From contig NW_020954599.1 in NCBI RefSeq assembly GCF_900497805.2, positions 42,931,654-42,995,653 on the forward strand: a stretch of 64,000 nucleotides of DNA, in the 5' to 3' direction. This document shows, piece by piece, positions 11,326-21,644 of the stretch; the first letter of the stretch is position 1, and each line of letters opens with the position of its first letter. A program made the position numbers and the translations under genes. The notes under the pieces are model-generated. The model was given only the letters and a program-made list of their open reading frames with translations. It was not told the origin of the DNA and ran no database searches. This stretch comes from Vombatus ursinus. Lineage: Eukaryota; Chordata; Mammalia; Diprotodontia; Vombatidae.

Positions 11326-11790
11326 TTTATTTTTAACATTCATTTCTTTAAAAAAATGAGTTTTGAATTTTTTCCCTCTCTCCAGCTGTTCTCCTAAATA
11401 TTGAGAAGGGAAACAATATGAAATCAATTATACAAAGTAATCTTGCAAAATATATTTCCATATTATCCATATTACAAAAAATTGAAAAGCAAGAAACACA
11501 TAAAGTTGAGGGAAAAGCATTCTTCACTGTGCACTGAGAGTTCATAAATTCTCTCTCTGGAGGGGAATAGCATTTTTCATCTGTTCATTTTGGAATTGTC
11601 TTGGATCATTGTCTTGATCAGAGTAGTTAAGTCTTCCACAATTGATCAATGTTACAATATTGCTGTTACTTTGCACAATGCCCTACTGGTTCTGCTCACT
11701 TCACTTTGTGCCAGTTCATATAAATCTTACCAAGTTTTTCTGAAATAATCCCACTCATCATTTAGTATTCCATCACAACTGTATGCCACA
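11326..11790 (-). mobile_element. Second L1 3' UTR fragment, antisense
   Basis: Restarts the L1 series from its 3' end ('gagttttgaattttttccctc', 'gcaaaatatatttccatat', 'tagcatttttcatctg') and stops at 'ccatcacaactgtatgccac'. The order restarts relative to 10865-11325, so this is a separate insertion next to the first piece. Confidence 0.75.
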
Positions 11791-12330
11791 ACAAAGACTA
11801 AAAATACTAGAAAACCACAAATTAAAACTCCATTTATGCACCAAAATAGAAATCCTGAGCACTAAAGAAGAGAGTAGCAAAAAAGAAAATAACAAATGAG
11901 ATTAGTAGTTCATTTCTGAAAAAAAAAAGAATGGACAATTATCCAATTTTATTTTTAAAAGGATTTGTCAAACCAAATTATTAGTATTAAAAAAGAAAAA
12001 AGGTCAATTTGTAGCAAATGAAAAAGAAATAAAGTAATTTGTTAAAAAAATATATTGGTCAATTATATGCCAGTAAAACTGACAACCTAAATGAATCCCT
12101 TCAAATTGCTCCTATGATATAAATATTTTATTAATGCTTACATGAAGGAGAGGTAAAAGAGAGAAGGAAAACTATAGACCAATATCACTAACATTGTTGC
12201 AAAAATGAATAAATAAACATACAAATAAATATTGACAAGGAAACTAGAGAAACACATTAAAAATATTATACCTATGTCAAGGTGGATTTATATCAGACAT
12301 TCAGATACAGACTTGCAAAGACAAGCTACT
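11791..12330 (+). mobile_element. Degenerate L1 ORF2 (pre-RT) fragment
   Basis: Plus-strand translation near 12160-12200 gives ENYRPISLT, an RT block, preceded by TDNLNE-like text typical of the marsupial L1 pre-RT region. Heavily decayed. Confidence 0.5.
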
Positions 12331-12334
12331 TGCA

Positions 12335-12828
12335 TATTATTGTTTAGCAAAGGTTTATATCACTGAAATGAAGTCTGACTTTGGAGTAGTTTTTTTTTAA
12401 GTAATGACTAAATATTTTGGATTATTCACAAAACAGGAATAGTTTATTTTATTTTGAATACTTCATAAATGAAATAACCAAATCCAAAATTTCAATTGTA
12501 TCAAATATCACAAAATTTGTCATGACCACAATCCAGTAGGGAGATTAAATGATTTGCAGCAGGAAGAAGGCAGGACCTATCATCCATAGTCCTAGCAAGG
12601 ACATCAGCCACTCTCCCACTCTCAGGTTACCTGATGGATATATATTATTGAAGGAAGATTCAGAATCCCTGGGCTGTTACTCTATTTGAGTTGGATACTG
12701 AGTTGATTGCCTTGACAGGAGTGCCTAATAAGACCTATTGGTAACATAACAGCATGACTCTGAGGGGTCTGAGGTCCCTGGCCAGCTTTTACTCTCTCTC
12801 TGTTTTCTCCTGTGCTATCTATAGTCCT
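12335..12828. other. Unassigned DNA
   Basis: No repeat or coding feature recognised. Confidence 0.4.
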
Positions 12829-12844
12829 TAAGAAATCTTTTATG

Positions 12845-12989
12845 AGGCAGCTAGGTGGCGCAGTGGATACAGCACTGGCCCTGAAGTCAGAAGGACCCGA
12901 GTTCAAATCCGGCCTCAGACCAAACACTTGACGGGTACTAGCTGTGTGACCCTGGCCAAGTCACTTAACCCCAATTGCCTTAAAAAAAA
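12845..12989 (+). mobile_element. MAR1/WSINE1-type SINE with perfect target-site duplication
   Basis: A complete 145-bp copy. The tRNA-like head has a Pol III A box 'tggcgcagtgg' (12856-12866) and a B box-like 'agttcaaatcc' (12900-12910). The CORE-like 'agctgtgtgaccctgg' follows, then 'ccccaattgcct' and an A-tail. It is flanked by the exact 15-bp repeat 'aagaaatcttttatg' at 12830-12844 and 12990-13004. The A-tail and duplication indicate L1-type target-primed insertion. The perfect duplication makes it one of the younger insertions here. Confidence 0.95.
12856..12910 (+). promoter_or_regulatory. Internal RNA polymerase III A and B boxes of the SINE
   Basis: A box 'tggcgcagtgg' at 12856-12866 fits the TRGYnnAnnnG consensus. 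The B box 'agttcaaatcc' at 12900-12910 is one step away from GGTTCGANTCC, the CpG having decayed to CpA. Whether it is transcribed cannot be told. Confidence 0.6.
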
Positions 12990-13005
12990 AAGAAATCTTT
13001 TATGC

Positions 13006-13955
13006 CACTTTGTGTTTCATGGTTTCCAGAGTCTTGGGCATAGAAAAAAATAGAAAACTGTGAGGAGTTATGTTTATGTCCAAGGTCAGCAAACTATGTC
13101 CTTAGCAATATTCTCCAGGTCCTTTTATATTCTGTTGGCTACACTAGTGCCAGAGATTGTAGAATAGAACTGTGGCAGGAGAGAGGTGATTAAACTAAAT
13201 GATTTGGGTTCACACAAGTTGAGGGACTTTTATGGATGCAGAAAGTTTTATGGAGTGTAGTGTGTTGAAGATAAATAGGTAGACTCTCTAGTCTAAGGAA
13301 AATGAATACAGATTTAACATGCTTCCATCTTCCTAAATTAGTCTTCTAATCCAAGGAGAAAATTGATTTGTTGATTTTCAGAGCACAGTCTCAAAATAGA
13401 CAAGATTCAATACCCTTCTTGTCAATCTGAAAGATATCCATTGAAATTATGCTCTTTACTTTTTTTTTTTAACTAAAGGGACACAGCAAAAGACAGAATG
13501 GTCATATGGTAGGCAATAGGAGCAGTCAAATTAAAACTTCTGTCACACAGAGCTTCTCAGACATTAACTCATATTCACAGCAAAAAATGTTTGAAGTGCC
13601 CTGTAGATAAATAATGATGGATTCACCCTTTCCATACCTTTGAATTGGCCATTTTAATAGTAATCAACTTTTCTTCCATAGATGTGAATCAAACCTGTAG
13701 TTGTATGTGGAATCCAATAATGAAAGAAGAAAATGGAAATATATGATATCCTTTCTATTAGCTTACCGAGTCAGGAGAACCTCCTAACACTTAGGAAACT
13801 TATACTTTCAACTCATATACTCTCAACACTTAACAATACGTAATAAAGTGTGCATGTTTTATTTAGAACTAGAAGATAATTTCTCTTTTATAGGGTAGAG
13901 CTTTGAGAAAAAGTCATTTTATATAAATAAGACAGCTATTGGTATTTTCCACACT
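13006..13955. other. Unassigned DNA
   Basis: Nearly 1 kb without a recognisable repeat or reading frame; candidate unique sequence. Confidence 0.4.
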
Positions 13956-14225
13956 CTAATTAATCAATAAGCATTTATTAAGAATTTACTATGTAGGGAC
14001 AGCTAGGCAGCACAGTGGATAGATCACCAGCCTTGGCATCGGGAGTACCTGAGTTCAAATCTGGCCTCGCCACATAACACTCACTAGCTATGTGACTCTG
14101 GGCAAGTCACTTAACCCCAATTGCCTCATATTAAAAAAAAAAAGAATTTACTATGTGTCCATTACTGTGCTAGGTACTGGAGATGCAGAGACAAATTGAA
14201 ACATATACTTTAATATAACCTCATT
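13956..14225 (-). mobile_element. L2 3' end, antisense, split by a SINE
   Basis: 'caataagcatttattaagaa' and 'gtgctaggtactggagatgc' are the antisense L2 3' end. The SINE at 13995-14141 divides it, and the interrupted text reads through once the SINE and one duplication copy are removed. Confidence 0.65.
13995..14141 (+). mobile_element. MAR1/WSINE1-type SINE inserted in L2
   Basis: Complete head ('gggacagctaggcagcacag'), B box region 'gagttcaaatctgg', 'gactctgggcaagtcactta', 'ccccaattgcctc' and A-tail. The 15-bp duplication 'aagaatttactatgt' is present exactly at 13980-13994 and 14142-14156. Confidence 0.95.
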
Positions 14226-14670
14226 AATGTCTCTTTTCCCTCTAACAACATAAACTTAAATGTATTTCTGCCTGCCCATTCTGTACAACTTTTGTCCTCT
14301 GGTAAATCTACCACGGGACTTAAGGAGGGGTACCCAATATGCTGAGAGCTTGCCTTTAGATTTTTTGGCATTTTATAGATACCTGTAGTGCTACTTATCC
14401 CTCATTCTCAGTCCAGTGTGGACTAGTTCATATTCTTTCAGTGATATGCTTCTCTGATTAAATTCTTTAAATCACCCCTCCCACTCAATTTCTCATTTGG
14501 AATGTGTTCCAGTCTCCTAATGCCTGTCATGTGCCTCTCCATTGTCCTTTGGGCAATCTTCAATTTCAAGATACAGCTTATTATTGCACAGATGTAGATA
14601 TGCCATATTAAGATGGAGCCCTAGATTGTCACTATGTGGCTTACATTCTCTAAACCTCAGATTCCTCCCC
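14226..14670. other. Unassigned DNA
   Basis: No feature recognised before the TTCC repeat. Confidence 0.35.
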
Positions 14671-14674
14671 CCAT

Positions 14675-14860
14675 CCCCTTCCTACCTCCTTTCCCTCTCC
14701 TTCCTCCCTCCTTCCCTCCCTCCCTCCTTCCTTCCTTCCTTCCTTCCTTCCCTCCCTCCTTCCTTCCTTCCTTCCTTCCTTCCTTCCTTCCTTCCTTCCT
14801 TCCNNNNNNNNNNTCCTTCCTTCCTTCCTTCCTTCCTTCCTTCCTTCCTTCCTTCCTTCC
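14675..14860. repeat. (TTCC)n/(CCTTCC)n microsatellite containing an assembly gap
   Basis: Almost pure TTCC with a C-richer left edge. Positions 14804-14813 are ten Ns, so true length is unknown. The overlapping Pro/Ser/Leu-rich and Glu/Gly/Arg/Lys-rich frames on either strand are artefacts. Confidence 0.97.
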
Positions 14861-14971
14861 ACAAATGTTGATAAAATACCCATTATATGCAAGTCATTGT
14901 AAAATGAACGGTTTGGTTTAGATTCATTTCTGTCCAGGTCTAAAACCCCCCAGATCTAAGAAATTACGTCC

Positions 14972-15172
14972 CTGTTGTTGTTGTTGTTGTTGTTGTTATT
15001 GTTAGTAGTGGTGGTTGGTCCTTCATTTTTGAAGAGGACCCATGATATCATGAGGATGATGTTTTGACTTGTAAGTGATTTGGGTTTAAATAAGGTAGAG
15101 CTGCAAGTCATCAGCCTCCGTCTTTTCTCCAGTCACTGACGTCCAGTGACAAGACAAAATTCAAGACAACTG
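14972..15172 (-). mobile_element. RTE-tailed SINE (RTESINE-like), antisense
   Basis: Starts with a (TTG)n tail (14972-15000), then 'ccttcatttttgaagaggac', 'catgatatcatgagg', 'cttgtaagtgatttgggttt' and 'gcaagtcatcagcctcc'. Read on the minus strand the last 50 bp and the AAC-type tail match the 3' end of the RTE LINE at 6450, which implies mobilisation by RTE. Confidence 0.75.
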
Positions 15173-15214
15173 GTATATAGAAAGAAAGAACATTTCTAAT
15201 TGAATGGATTGGGG

Positions 15215-15415
15215 AAAACTACATGGAGGATATGGTCAGTCTTGATGGATTTAGGGGTGGAAGAAATCTCAGAGGCCACCAACTCCAACCCTTTCATTTT
15301 GAAAATAATTAACTGAGAAGTCCAGACAGGTTGCAATGAATTGGTAAAGGTAACATAGGAGGAAATGTTAGAATTCAAACCCACATCTTAAGACTCCAAA
15401 TCCAGCCTTCTTTGA
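15215..15415 (-). mobile_element. MIR-like SINE, antisense
   Basis: 'gaagaaatctcagaggccac', 'taactgagaagtccagac', 'attcaaacccacatcttaag' and 'ctccaaatccagccttc' follow antisense MIR order. Diverged. Confidence 0.55.
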
Positions 15416-15539
15416 AAAAGCTTTCTCCAACTGCATCAAAATTTTTCTGAATATCTCTTTAGGTCATTCTACATTCTACATCTAAGAATATATATATATG
15501 TATATGTATATTCATATTCATATATACATATACACCTCA

Positions 15540-16950
15540 AACAACCCTGCCCTAGCGGATGCCCATGTAGAATTCTGGAATCAATTTTCAAGGGAAATCC
15601 TCCTTTGACCACTGACTTATTGTTTAAAAAAAAAGCTTCATTTTGGAAGACACGTCAAATTTGGCACTGCTAGAGATTGTATTGGTATTTGACTTTGATT
15701 TTATTGGTAAATGAAAGTACCTGGTGAAACTACAAAAATTAAGGCCTGATATAAGATGGCTGACACAGGAGGTAGGTTTTTATCCTGTGCCCCAGTACCA
15801 GCTTTAAGAAATTTCATTGTGTGTTGAGCACAGATATAGAGAGGCTTCGTAGAATGCATGAGTCTTTTAAATTTAGGCTATTTCAGGACTCAGGGTACTG
15901 CTGTAAAAGAAATAGATCTACAATAGAGATTCCCAGTACCTATGTTCCACAAAAACAAACAAAATGAAGGGAAAAGCCACTGCTACATTCAGAGGATAGT
16001 TTTCTTCAAAACAACTTTTTGAATTGCTGTGAAACCAGTAACTTCAATTTCTACAAGACCAGAAGGGTTATTCCAAAGGTGTGAAGTTGATATTTAAGAT
16101 TCTCTCAGAGATAGTTGATGAAACATATATAAAGACATCAATAAATTCCCAACCCTGGCTTTCTTGATTATTTTTCTGAACCTTAATCCAAACATAACAC
16201 TGCCTTGAAACTTTCTCTATCTACTAACAGTTTTCCACCTCAGATTAAATTGAAATTAAGCAGTCATTATGCAAAATACAGCACCAATTTTCTGCATTCT
16301 ATTCTAAATAGTGCCTTTTTGTCCATCATTGATTTTCTGTGGTTTGATGGCATGCATTTCTATAGATATTAAACAGTTGACAGTGGATTTTTCTTTGTGG
16401 CTAGTACAATGTGATGTTAATGAAAATGACATTAAAGGACAATTTCACCCAAAAAGCAAATCATTACAATTTAAAGAAGTAACCTTAATACTTATACTTG
16501 CTTCCTTTGTAAGTGAATCCAAGGCATTGAAAAAAAAATCATACTACCACCTAAGGATATGCAAATAAGCCTTGAAAGTGCATTTTTAATGAGTTGTTGA
16601 ACCAGGCAGTGATTTTTCCACATGAATCAAATTTTCAATTAAGAAATGCAGTCTGAAATGGGGATATAGATAAATAAGCATAAAATGGAATGAGTATCAT
16701 GCTTCAGTTTTAAAACATCATAAAAGGTAAAATTCAATATGCTGAAAATGGTAGTAAGAATTTCTAATGAATGTATTTGGCTGTGGACAGTATCTCTGCT
16801 GGACAATCATTATGATATTTACTGAAATAATTAGTGCCTGGGTTTTTCTCAAGAGGCTGAGTCATTACAATGGGAAGAGGGCTGGTCAAGGCCTCAGGAA
16901 AAGCTTGATGATTTCACATACCACCTCTGATTCTGATGAGCCCTGGCACT
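15540..16950. other. Unassigned, probably unique DNA
   Basis: About 1.4 kb without recognisable repeats; a short TA/TATG run lies just left at 15488-15530. Frames present (such as 16311-16568) have no recognisable domain. Confidence 0.35.
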
Positions 16951-17092
16951 CTGGACAATCATTCAAGCAATCAATAAACTAAGTGTTAGGTACTATGAGA
17001 GGAACTGAGGATTCAAAGACAAACAAAAAATATTTCCTGCCCTTAAGGGACTTACATTTTATCAGGAGAGAAAACATGTGCACATATATAAA

Positions 17093-17722
17093 TATAGTTG
17101 AAACTCCTCATTTATAAGCAAGGCTCTTCATATTCAACTAGTCATTCCTGGTGGTTATATTAAGTTACTGCAAACACTGAATTAATGAATGCTGAAGTTT
17201 TGCTCCTAAAGAAAATAGAGCATTAGGTTTTTGTGACTCTCTGATCACAGCAGTTTCATCAAGAGATCCAGACATAACCTTGTTTTATGTGTGTTTCTGT
17301 TTAAAGACTCATTAACATTGAACTCACAGTCAATAGCGCTATAACTCATGCGTGAATGAAGCTTCTCTAACACATGAATTTTGTCCTTAAGGTACATCAC
17401 AGCCTTCTTGAATGTAGGAACACTAGACATCATCACTTCAGCACTATTCTTGCAGGCCATTTTAAACAGTGAAATAACCAACAAAAAGCACAAATGTGAA
17501 AAACTTGACACTAAATAGATTGCAAAAAGGACACTTATTTACAGTATGAGAGCTGAGACAAAAAGGCAGAGCATTGCCTTGTTCAGCCTCAGCTAGGGCA
17601 ACTCAGATGTCTGTGAATGACCATGAAAACACTACAAGTATTGATTTTAGGGTGATAATATTTGTTTTGCAAATAGATGATTTTACAAATATAGAATATA
17701 TGAATGATAAGAATTGACTGTA
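17093..17722 (-). mobile_element. Tigger-like (pogo) DNA transposon derivative
   Basis: Imperfect terminal inverted repeats: 'tatagttgaaactcctcatt' on the left, and 'tacagtcaattcttatcatt' when the right end is read on the minus strand, with TA at the ends. The minus strand carries the transposase N-terminus (17245-17511): MACKN, then KDKIHVLEKLHSRMSYSAID, then EFNVNESLNR. This is the CENP-B/Tigger helix-turn-helix (LxEKI-x-VL-x-LxxGMS...FGVNES). At about 630 bp most of the transposase (DDE domain) is missing, so it is a non-autonomous deletion product. It lies within L2. Confidence 0.7.
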
Positions 17723-17987
17723 CATAAATATATGAGCATATATATATGTAGAAAATATTTACAAAAATAAATATAAAAAGATTATGGTGGGTCACTAGCA
17801 AGTGGGGAATGAGAAATTAGAAAAGACTTAGTGTAGGAGATGGTATTTTAGTTGATCTTTAAAAGAAACTAAGGAATCTCAGAGTAGAGATGAGGAGGGA
17901 GTGCATTCTAAGAACAGAGAACAGATAGCCCATTCAAGGGATGAAGACAGAATGTAAAGTGTTGTGTACAAAGAAAACTGTAAGAGC

Positions 17988-18290
17988 TGTGGTCAAAGAA
18001 ATAATCACCTACAATTCCAGAAAGTCCATGCCTTTCACCTCCTAACTGAGAGGACTCAGGGTACAGAATGAAATACATGCACACATATGTATGTGTAGAT
18101 AGATGGATAGATAGATAGATAGATATGATCAATGAAGGAATTTGTTTTGTTTGATTAGATGTATTTGTTACAAAGATATTATTTTTCTTTTTGTTTTCTA
18201 AAGCAGTAGAGGGTGGGAGAGAGAAAATGAATTACCACTAATTAAACAATTAAAAATAAAGTGCTATAAAAATCTTAAGAAAAAGATAGG
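17988..18290 (+). mobile_element. L1-type 3' tail inserted in L2
   Basis: 'ggactcagggtacagaatga', 'aggaatttgttttgtttgat', 'tatttgttacaaag' and a G-rich block 'gtagagggtgggagagag' before an A-rich end give the same 3' UTR type as 8595-9025. 'aagagc' occurs at both edges (17982-17987 and 18291-18296), a short possible target duplication. A (GATA)n run lies at 18108-18127. Confidence 0.6.
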
Positions 18291-18395
18291 AAGAGCCTAG
18301 TTTGGTTGGACCATGGAGTTTACAAAGGAGAATAATCGGTAGTAAGTATGGGAATGCAGATTGGAGCTAGGTGGTAAGTAAAAAATGGAGTAAGG

Positions 18396-18700
18396 CAAAT
18401 GAACCTCTCTGAGCCTCAGATCCTCCATCTGTAAAAGAAGGATAATAATACCTCTAGAAAAGAAGTGTTATGGTATAGTGAGAATGGCTTGTCTTAAACA
18501 CAAGAAGAGCCAGATTTAAATCCTGCCTCTGACACATATTGGCTATGTGACCCTTACAGTATCCATATCCAGTTCCATATCCTTTAATAACCTTGATAAT
18601 CATATCCCCTAATAACTTTCAGTGCAATTCTGAAAAACAAATTAAATCATATGTATAAGGTACTAAATGACTGTGAGATGTTAATTTTCTTGTAACTAGC
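18396..18700 (+). mobile_element. Two MIR/THER1 pieces in tandem
   Basis: 18396-18465 is a 3' half ('cctctctgagcctcagatcc', 'catctgtaaaagaaggataa'). 18468-18700 restarts with the head ('tggtatagtgagaatgg', 'gccagatttaaatcctgcct') and ends in a MIR tail. Two independent insertions. Confidence 0.6.
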
Positions 18701-18959
18701 TGTTATTAGGTGATCCAGTCATTATCATTGCTAGTTTTGTATAACACACCCCAAATCAAATCTGGCATGGTGTGAGGATAAAAAGTGAAATCTTGACTCC
18801 TGGCCTTATGGAAGAAGTGGTTGATAACAAAAACACATATAAAAGGCAGAGCAAATTAAGAGAAAGGGTGTATCCATTTTTTTATCTCATTCCTATAGAG
18901 ATATGACAAGATGGTGAAAGAATATAATGATGTGTGCAACCCTGAGAATTACAGGTGTT

Positions 18960-19115
18960 TGTGAGACAGCATATGATGAGCTCTGGATTGGAAGCTGGCT
19001 TTAAATCCCTTTTCTGTTACATCTTACCTGTATTACATTACTTCCATGGGCTTCAGTTTCCTTATAACAAAACAAAGAGATCTGACTTGTTAGCATTTGA
19101 GATAGGAGAGTTAGA
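18960..19115 (+). mobile_element. Degraded MIR
   Basis: 'gagctctggattggaagctgg', 'taaatcccttttctgttaca' and 'gggcttcagtttccttat' follow MIR order but are very diverged. A further scrap at 19360-19425 may be the same family. Confidence 0.4.
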
Positions 19116-19784
19116 AACTAATAGAAGGGATATGTCATTTGATATGACATAGCCTTTATTGTAGAAAGTGAATTCTAATGCATATAAACTACTATGAGAA
19201 CAGGCATATGCTGTTCTTTCCTTCTTATTATTAACTGGAGGCATAAATCATTTCTAGAAGCATCTGGATCCCAGTGGAGGATTCTCTTGGGCCTTAAGAA
19301 TTAAGACTTCGAGACTTTTGTGTGGTTTTGGTGTCCATCCATTGAGATTTTAGAAGAGGAATGTAATTCTAAGTTCAAGACCTACCTCTGATAAATATTG
19401 ACTGTGAGACACCTGGCAGACCATTGTTTGAAGAAAAGGTACTGACAGGCATTGGTTGAGGGAGTTTTCTTACTTCAAAGTTCCCTATGAAAATGAAATC
19501 AACATTTTAGTCCTTTTCCTAAAATAATCCAACTATCTCTTCATTATAGGAAACTTTGGGATGCTTGAAATTTTGAATCAGTTCCCTAGACTGTCACATT
19601 TGTTTTGCTAGACTCTCGTGTTTTGCTGAAGCAGTAAGTTAATGTCTGCTTTTGTCTCAAGTGTGGTAACTGTGCTTATAAGTAAAGCTCTGTTTGTGGG
19701 TGATTTATTGTGATAAAACTGATGAAATACTTTATTGTCAACATCAATAATACAGAAGTTTAGGCTAGAGCAGTATTTGCAACA
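19116..19784. other. Unassigned DNA
   Basis: No further feature recognised. Confidence 0.3.
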
Positions 19785-19915
19785 ACTCAACAAACATCAA
19801 TTAAATATCCTATATTGTTAGACACTGAGAATTCAACAATGACAGCAAAAATAATTCCTGCCTTTAAGAACTTACATTCTTTTGGAGAGATATAATATTT
19901 AACATGTCAGAGTTA
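19785..19915 (-). mobile_element. L2 3' end remnant, antisense
   Basis: 'caacaaacatcaattaaata', 'ttagacactgagaattcaac' and 'ttcctgcctttaagaactta' match the antisense L2 end. Confidence 0.5.
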
Positions 19916-20189
19916 ACCTACAAGATTTTGACAAGTCATAATGGGCTGGGAGGCAAATGTGTTATATTTTACCTTCAGGAAAAAAATGTTTGCATCTATC
20001 TAAAGTGAAAGGTTTTAAAAGCCAGGATGAAAACATATTAATATTACGTTAAATTATAATGCTATGGTATTTACTTGTTTGAAAATTAATTTATTTAATG
20101 ATTTCATTGGTAATTAAATTGTGACCAATTGTAATTTTATGATTTAGTTGTCTGGATAAAAAAAAAGACTTCCTCAACTAATGTAGATT

Positions 20190-20350
20190 AGTAATAGCTT
20201 TCCCAGCCTTTTGATGGTCTCAGAGAGTTACCTAGGATACTTATAAGTTGAGTAACTTGACCATGGTCTTATTGTCAGTCTGTGTCAGATGCAGAAGTAG
20301 AACACTGGTCTTCCACATTTCAAGGTCAGCTGTGTACTCTCTCAACCTCC
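20190..20350 (-). mobile_element. MIR-like CORE-SINE, antisense
   Basis: 'gttgagtaacttgaccatgg', 'agtctgtgtcagatgcagaa' and 'ctggtcttccacatttcaag' follow the antisense CORE-SINE series. Confidence 0.5.
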
Positions 20351-20479
20351 TGAGAAGCTTCTATTCAAAAGTTATAGACATTTTTTTTGCATTACTTTTT
20401 GTTTTATAGTGTTTATGGTTTTTTGACTTCTAATGTTCTTCTGGGAGGTCTTTGAGCATTAAGTTGCCTCTAATATTCT

Positions 20480-21085
20480 GTCTTTGAGATCAAAGAAATT
20501 TGGAGTCATGCATATAAAATTCCTGCCATGTTCATACTCTTTGATCCAGAGATTCCACCACCTGGCATATAAGCCAAGGAGTTTATTGATAAGAAGAAAA
20601 GCTCCATATAAAGCAAAATATTCATAGCAACATTTTGCGACAATAAAGAACAAGAAAGAAAGCAGATATTGATTTACTTGGGAATCACTAAAGAAATTTG
20701 TGGTGCATAAATATATTGGGATGTTGCTATATTGAAAAAACAGACAACTTTGATACATACAGAATTGAATGGAAAGGATTCCATGAACTGATTCAGAGTG
20801 AAGAAAACAGAGGCAACAAAAAACAATATACATAATGACTGCAATGAAAGAAATAGAAAGAAAAACCACCAAAAACAATCAAAAGTCAACTTTGAAAAAA
20901 TACAAAGGATAAGCATGACCCCAAAGAAGAGATATAAGAAGACATTCTCTCACTCTTTTTCAGAAGTGAGAGGTCCATGGGTGTGCAACATTGCATAGAT
21001 TTTCAAAAATTTTAATGGATTAATTTTAATGATTATTTTCCCTTCTAATTTCCTTTTTTAAAAAGTGTAGGCTATAAAGTGGGAA
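20480..21085 (+). mobile_element. L1 3' UTR, old copy
   Basis: 'attgatttacttgggaatca', 'catgaactgattcagagtga', 'caatatacataatgactgca' and 'ggtccatgggtgtgcaaca' follow the older L1 3' UTR order. Frames on the other strand (20459-20916) are shadows. Confidence 0.6.
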
Positions 21086-21364
21086 CAAAAAATATATGTA
21101 AGGATGAGGATCAATTATCCCACTTTATCAATCTAAATTGTAAGATGCTATGTCCTGATACCTTAACTAAGTGAGAACATATTTACTGAATTAGAAAAAA
21201 AATTGTGGACTTTAGACTAAGTGGCAAAAAGTCCTTGGTTATTTTAGATATCTTTGAAAGTTATTGGATTAACTGGATTAACATTGCACTGGAAGTGTGT
21301 TGATATTTGTTGAGGATACTTACCCATGTTTTGCAAGTGGTTTATAAACAGAACCTGGAGGATT

Positions 21365-21640
21365 TGAACACCTGCAAGCAACTCAGTGGTGCAGTGAATG
21401 GAGTACTGGGCCTGAATTCAGGAAGATTCCTCTTCCAGCATTCAAATCTGACTAGCTTTGTGACCCTAGACAAGTCATTTAATTTTATTTGCCTTAGTTT
21501 CCTGACCTATAAAAAATGTGTCGGAAAAGGAAATGACAGATTACTCCAGTATCTTTGCAATAAAAACCCCAAATAGTGTCATGAAGAGTCAGACATGACT
21601 TAAATGACTGAACAACAACAATAGCAGCATAGAGAAGGCT
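21365..21640 (+). mobile_element. MAR1-type SINE with BovB-like tail
   Basis: tRNA-like head ('ggtgcagtgaatggagtact'), CORE ('ctagctttgtgaccctagac'), 'gccttagtttcctgacctat', then 'ggaaatgacagattactcc', 'atctttgcaataaaaacccc' and 'gtcatgaagagtcagacatg', ending in (CAA)n. The last part resembles the 3' end of BovB (see 62858-63548), the probable source of its retrotransposition machinery. Confidence 0.8.
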
Positions 21641-21644
21641 AGTT

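Larger units (their letters stand above)
16955..18395 (-). mobile_element. L2 LINE 3' region, antisense, invaded twice
   Basis: Three consecutive pieces keep L2 order: 16955-17092 ('caatcaataaactaagtg', 'ctgcccttaagggacttaca'), 17723-17987 ('ggtcactagcaag', 'gtaggagatggtattttag', 'gagtgcattctaagaacag') and 18291-18395 ('cctagtttggttggacc', 'gcagattggagctaggtggt'). They are separated by the Tigger at 17093-17722 and the L1-type tail at 17988-18290. Confidence 0.65.

Noticed and set aside
12845-12920. tRNA gene suggested by A and B boxes
   Set aside because: The head belongs to a full SINE with A-tail and target duplication, and cannot fold into a normal tRNA with intact arms.
14542-14921. Pro/Ser/Leu-rich and Glu/Gly/Arg-rich reading frames across the TTCC repeat
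   Set aside because: They are translations of a microsatellite and run through Ns; no independent coding signal.
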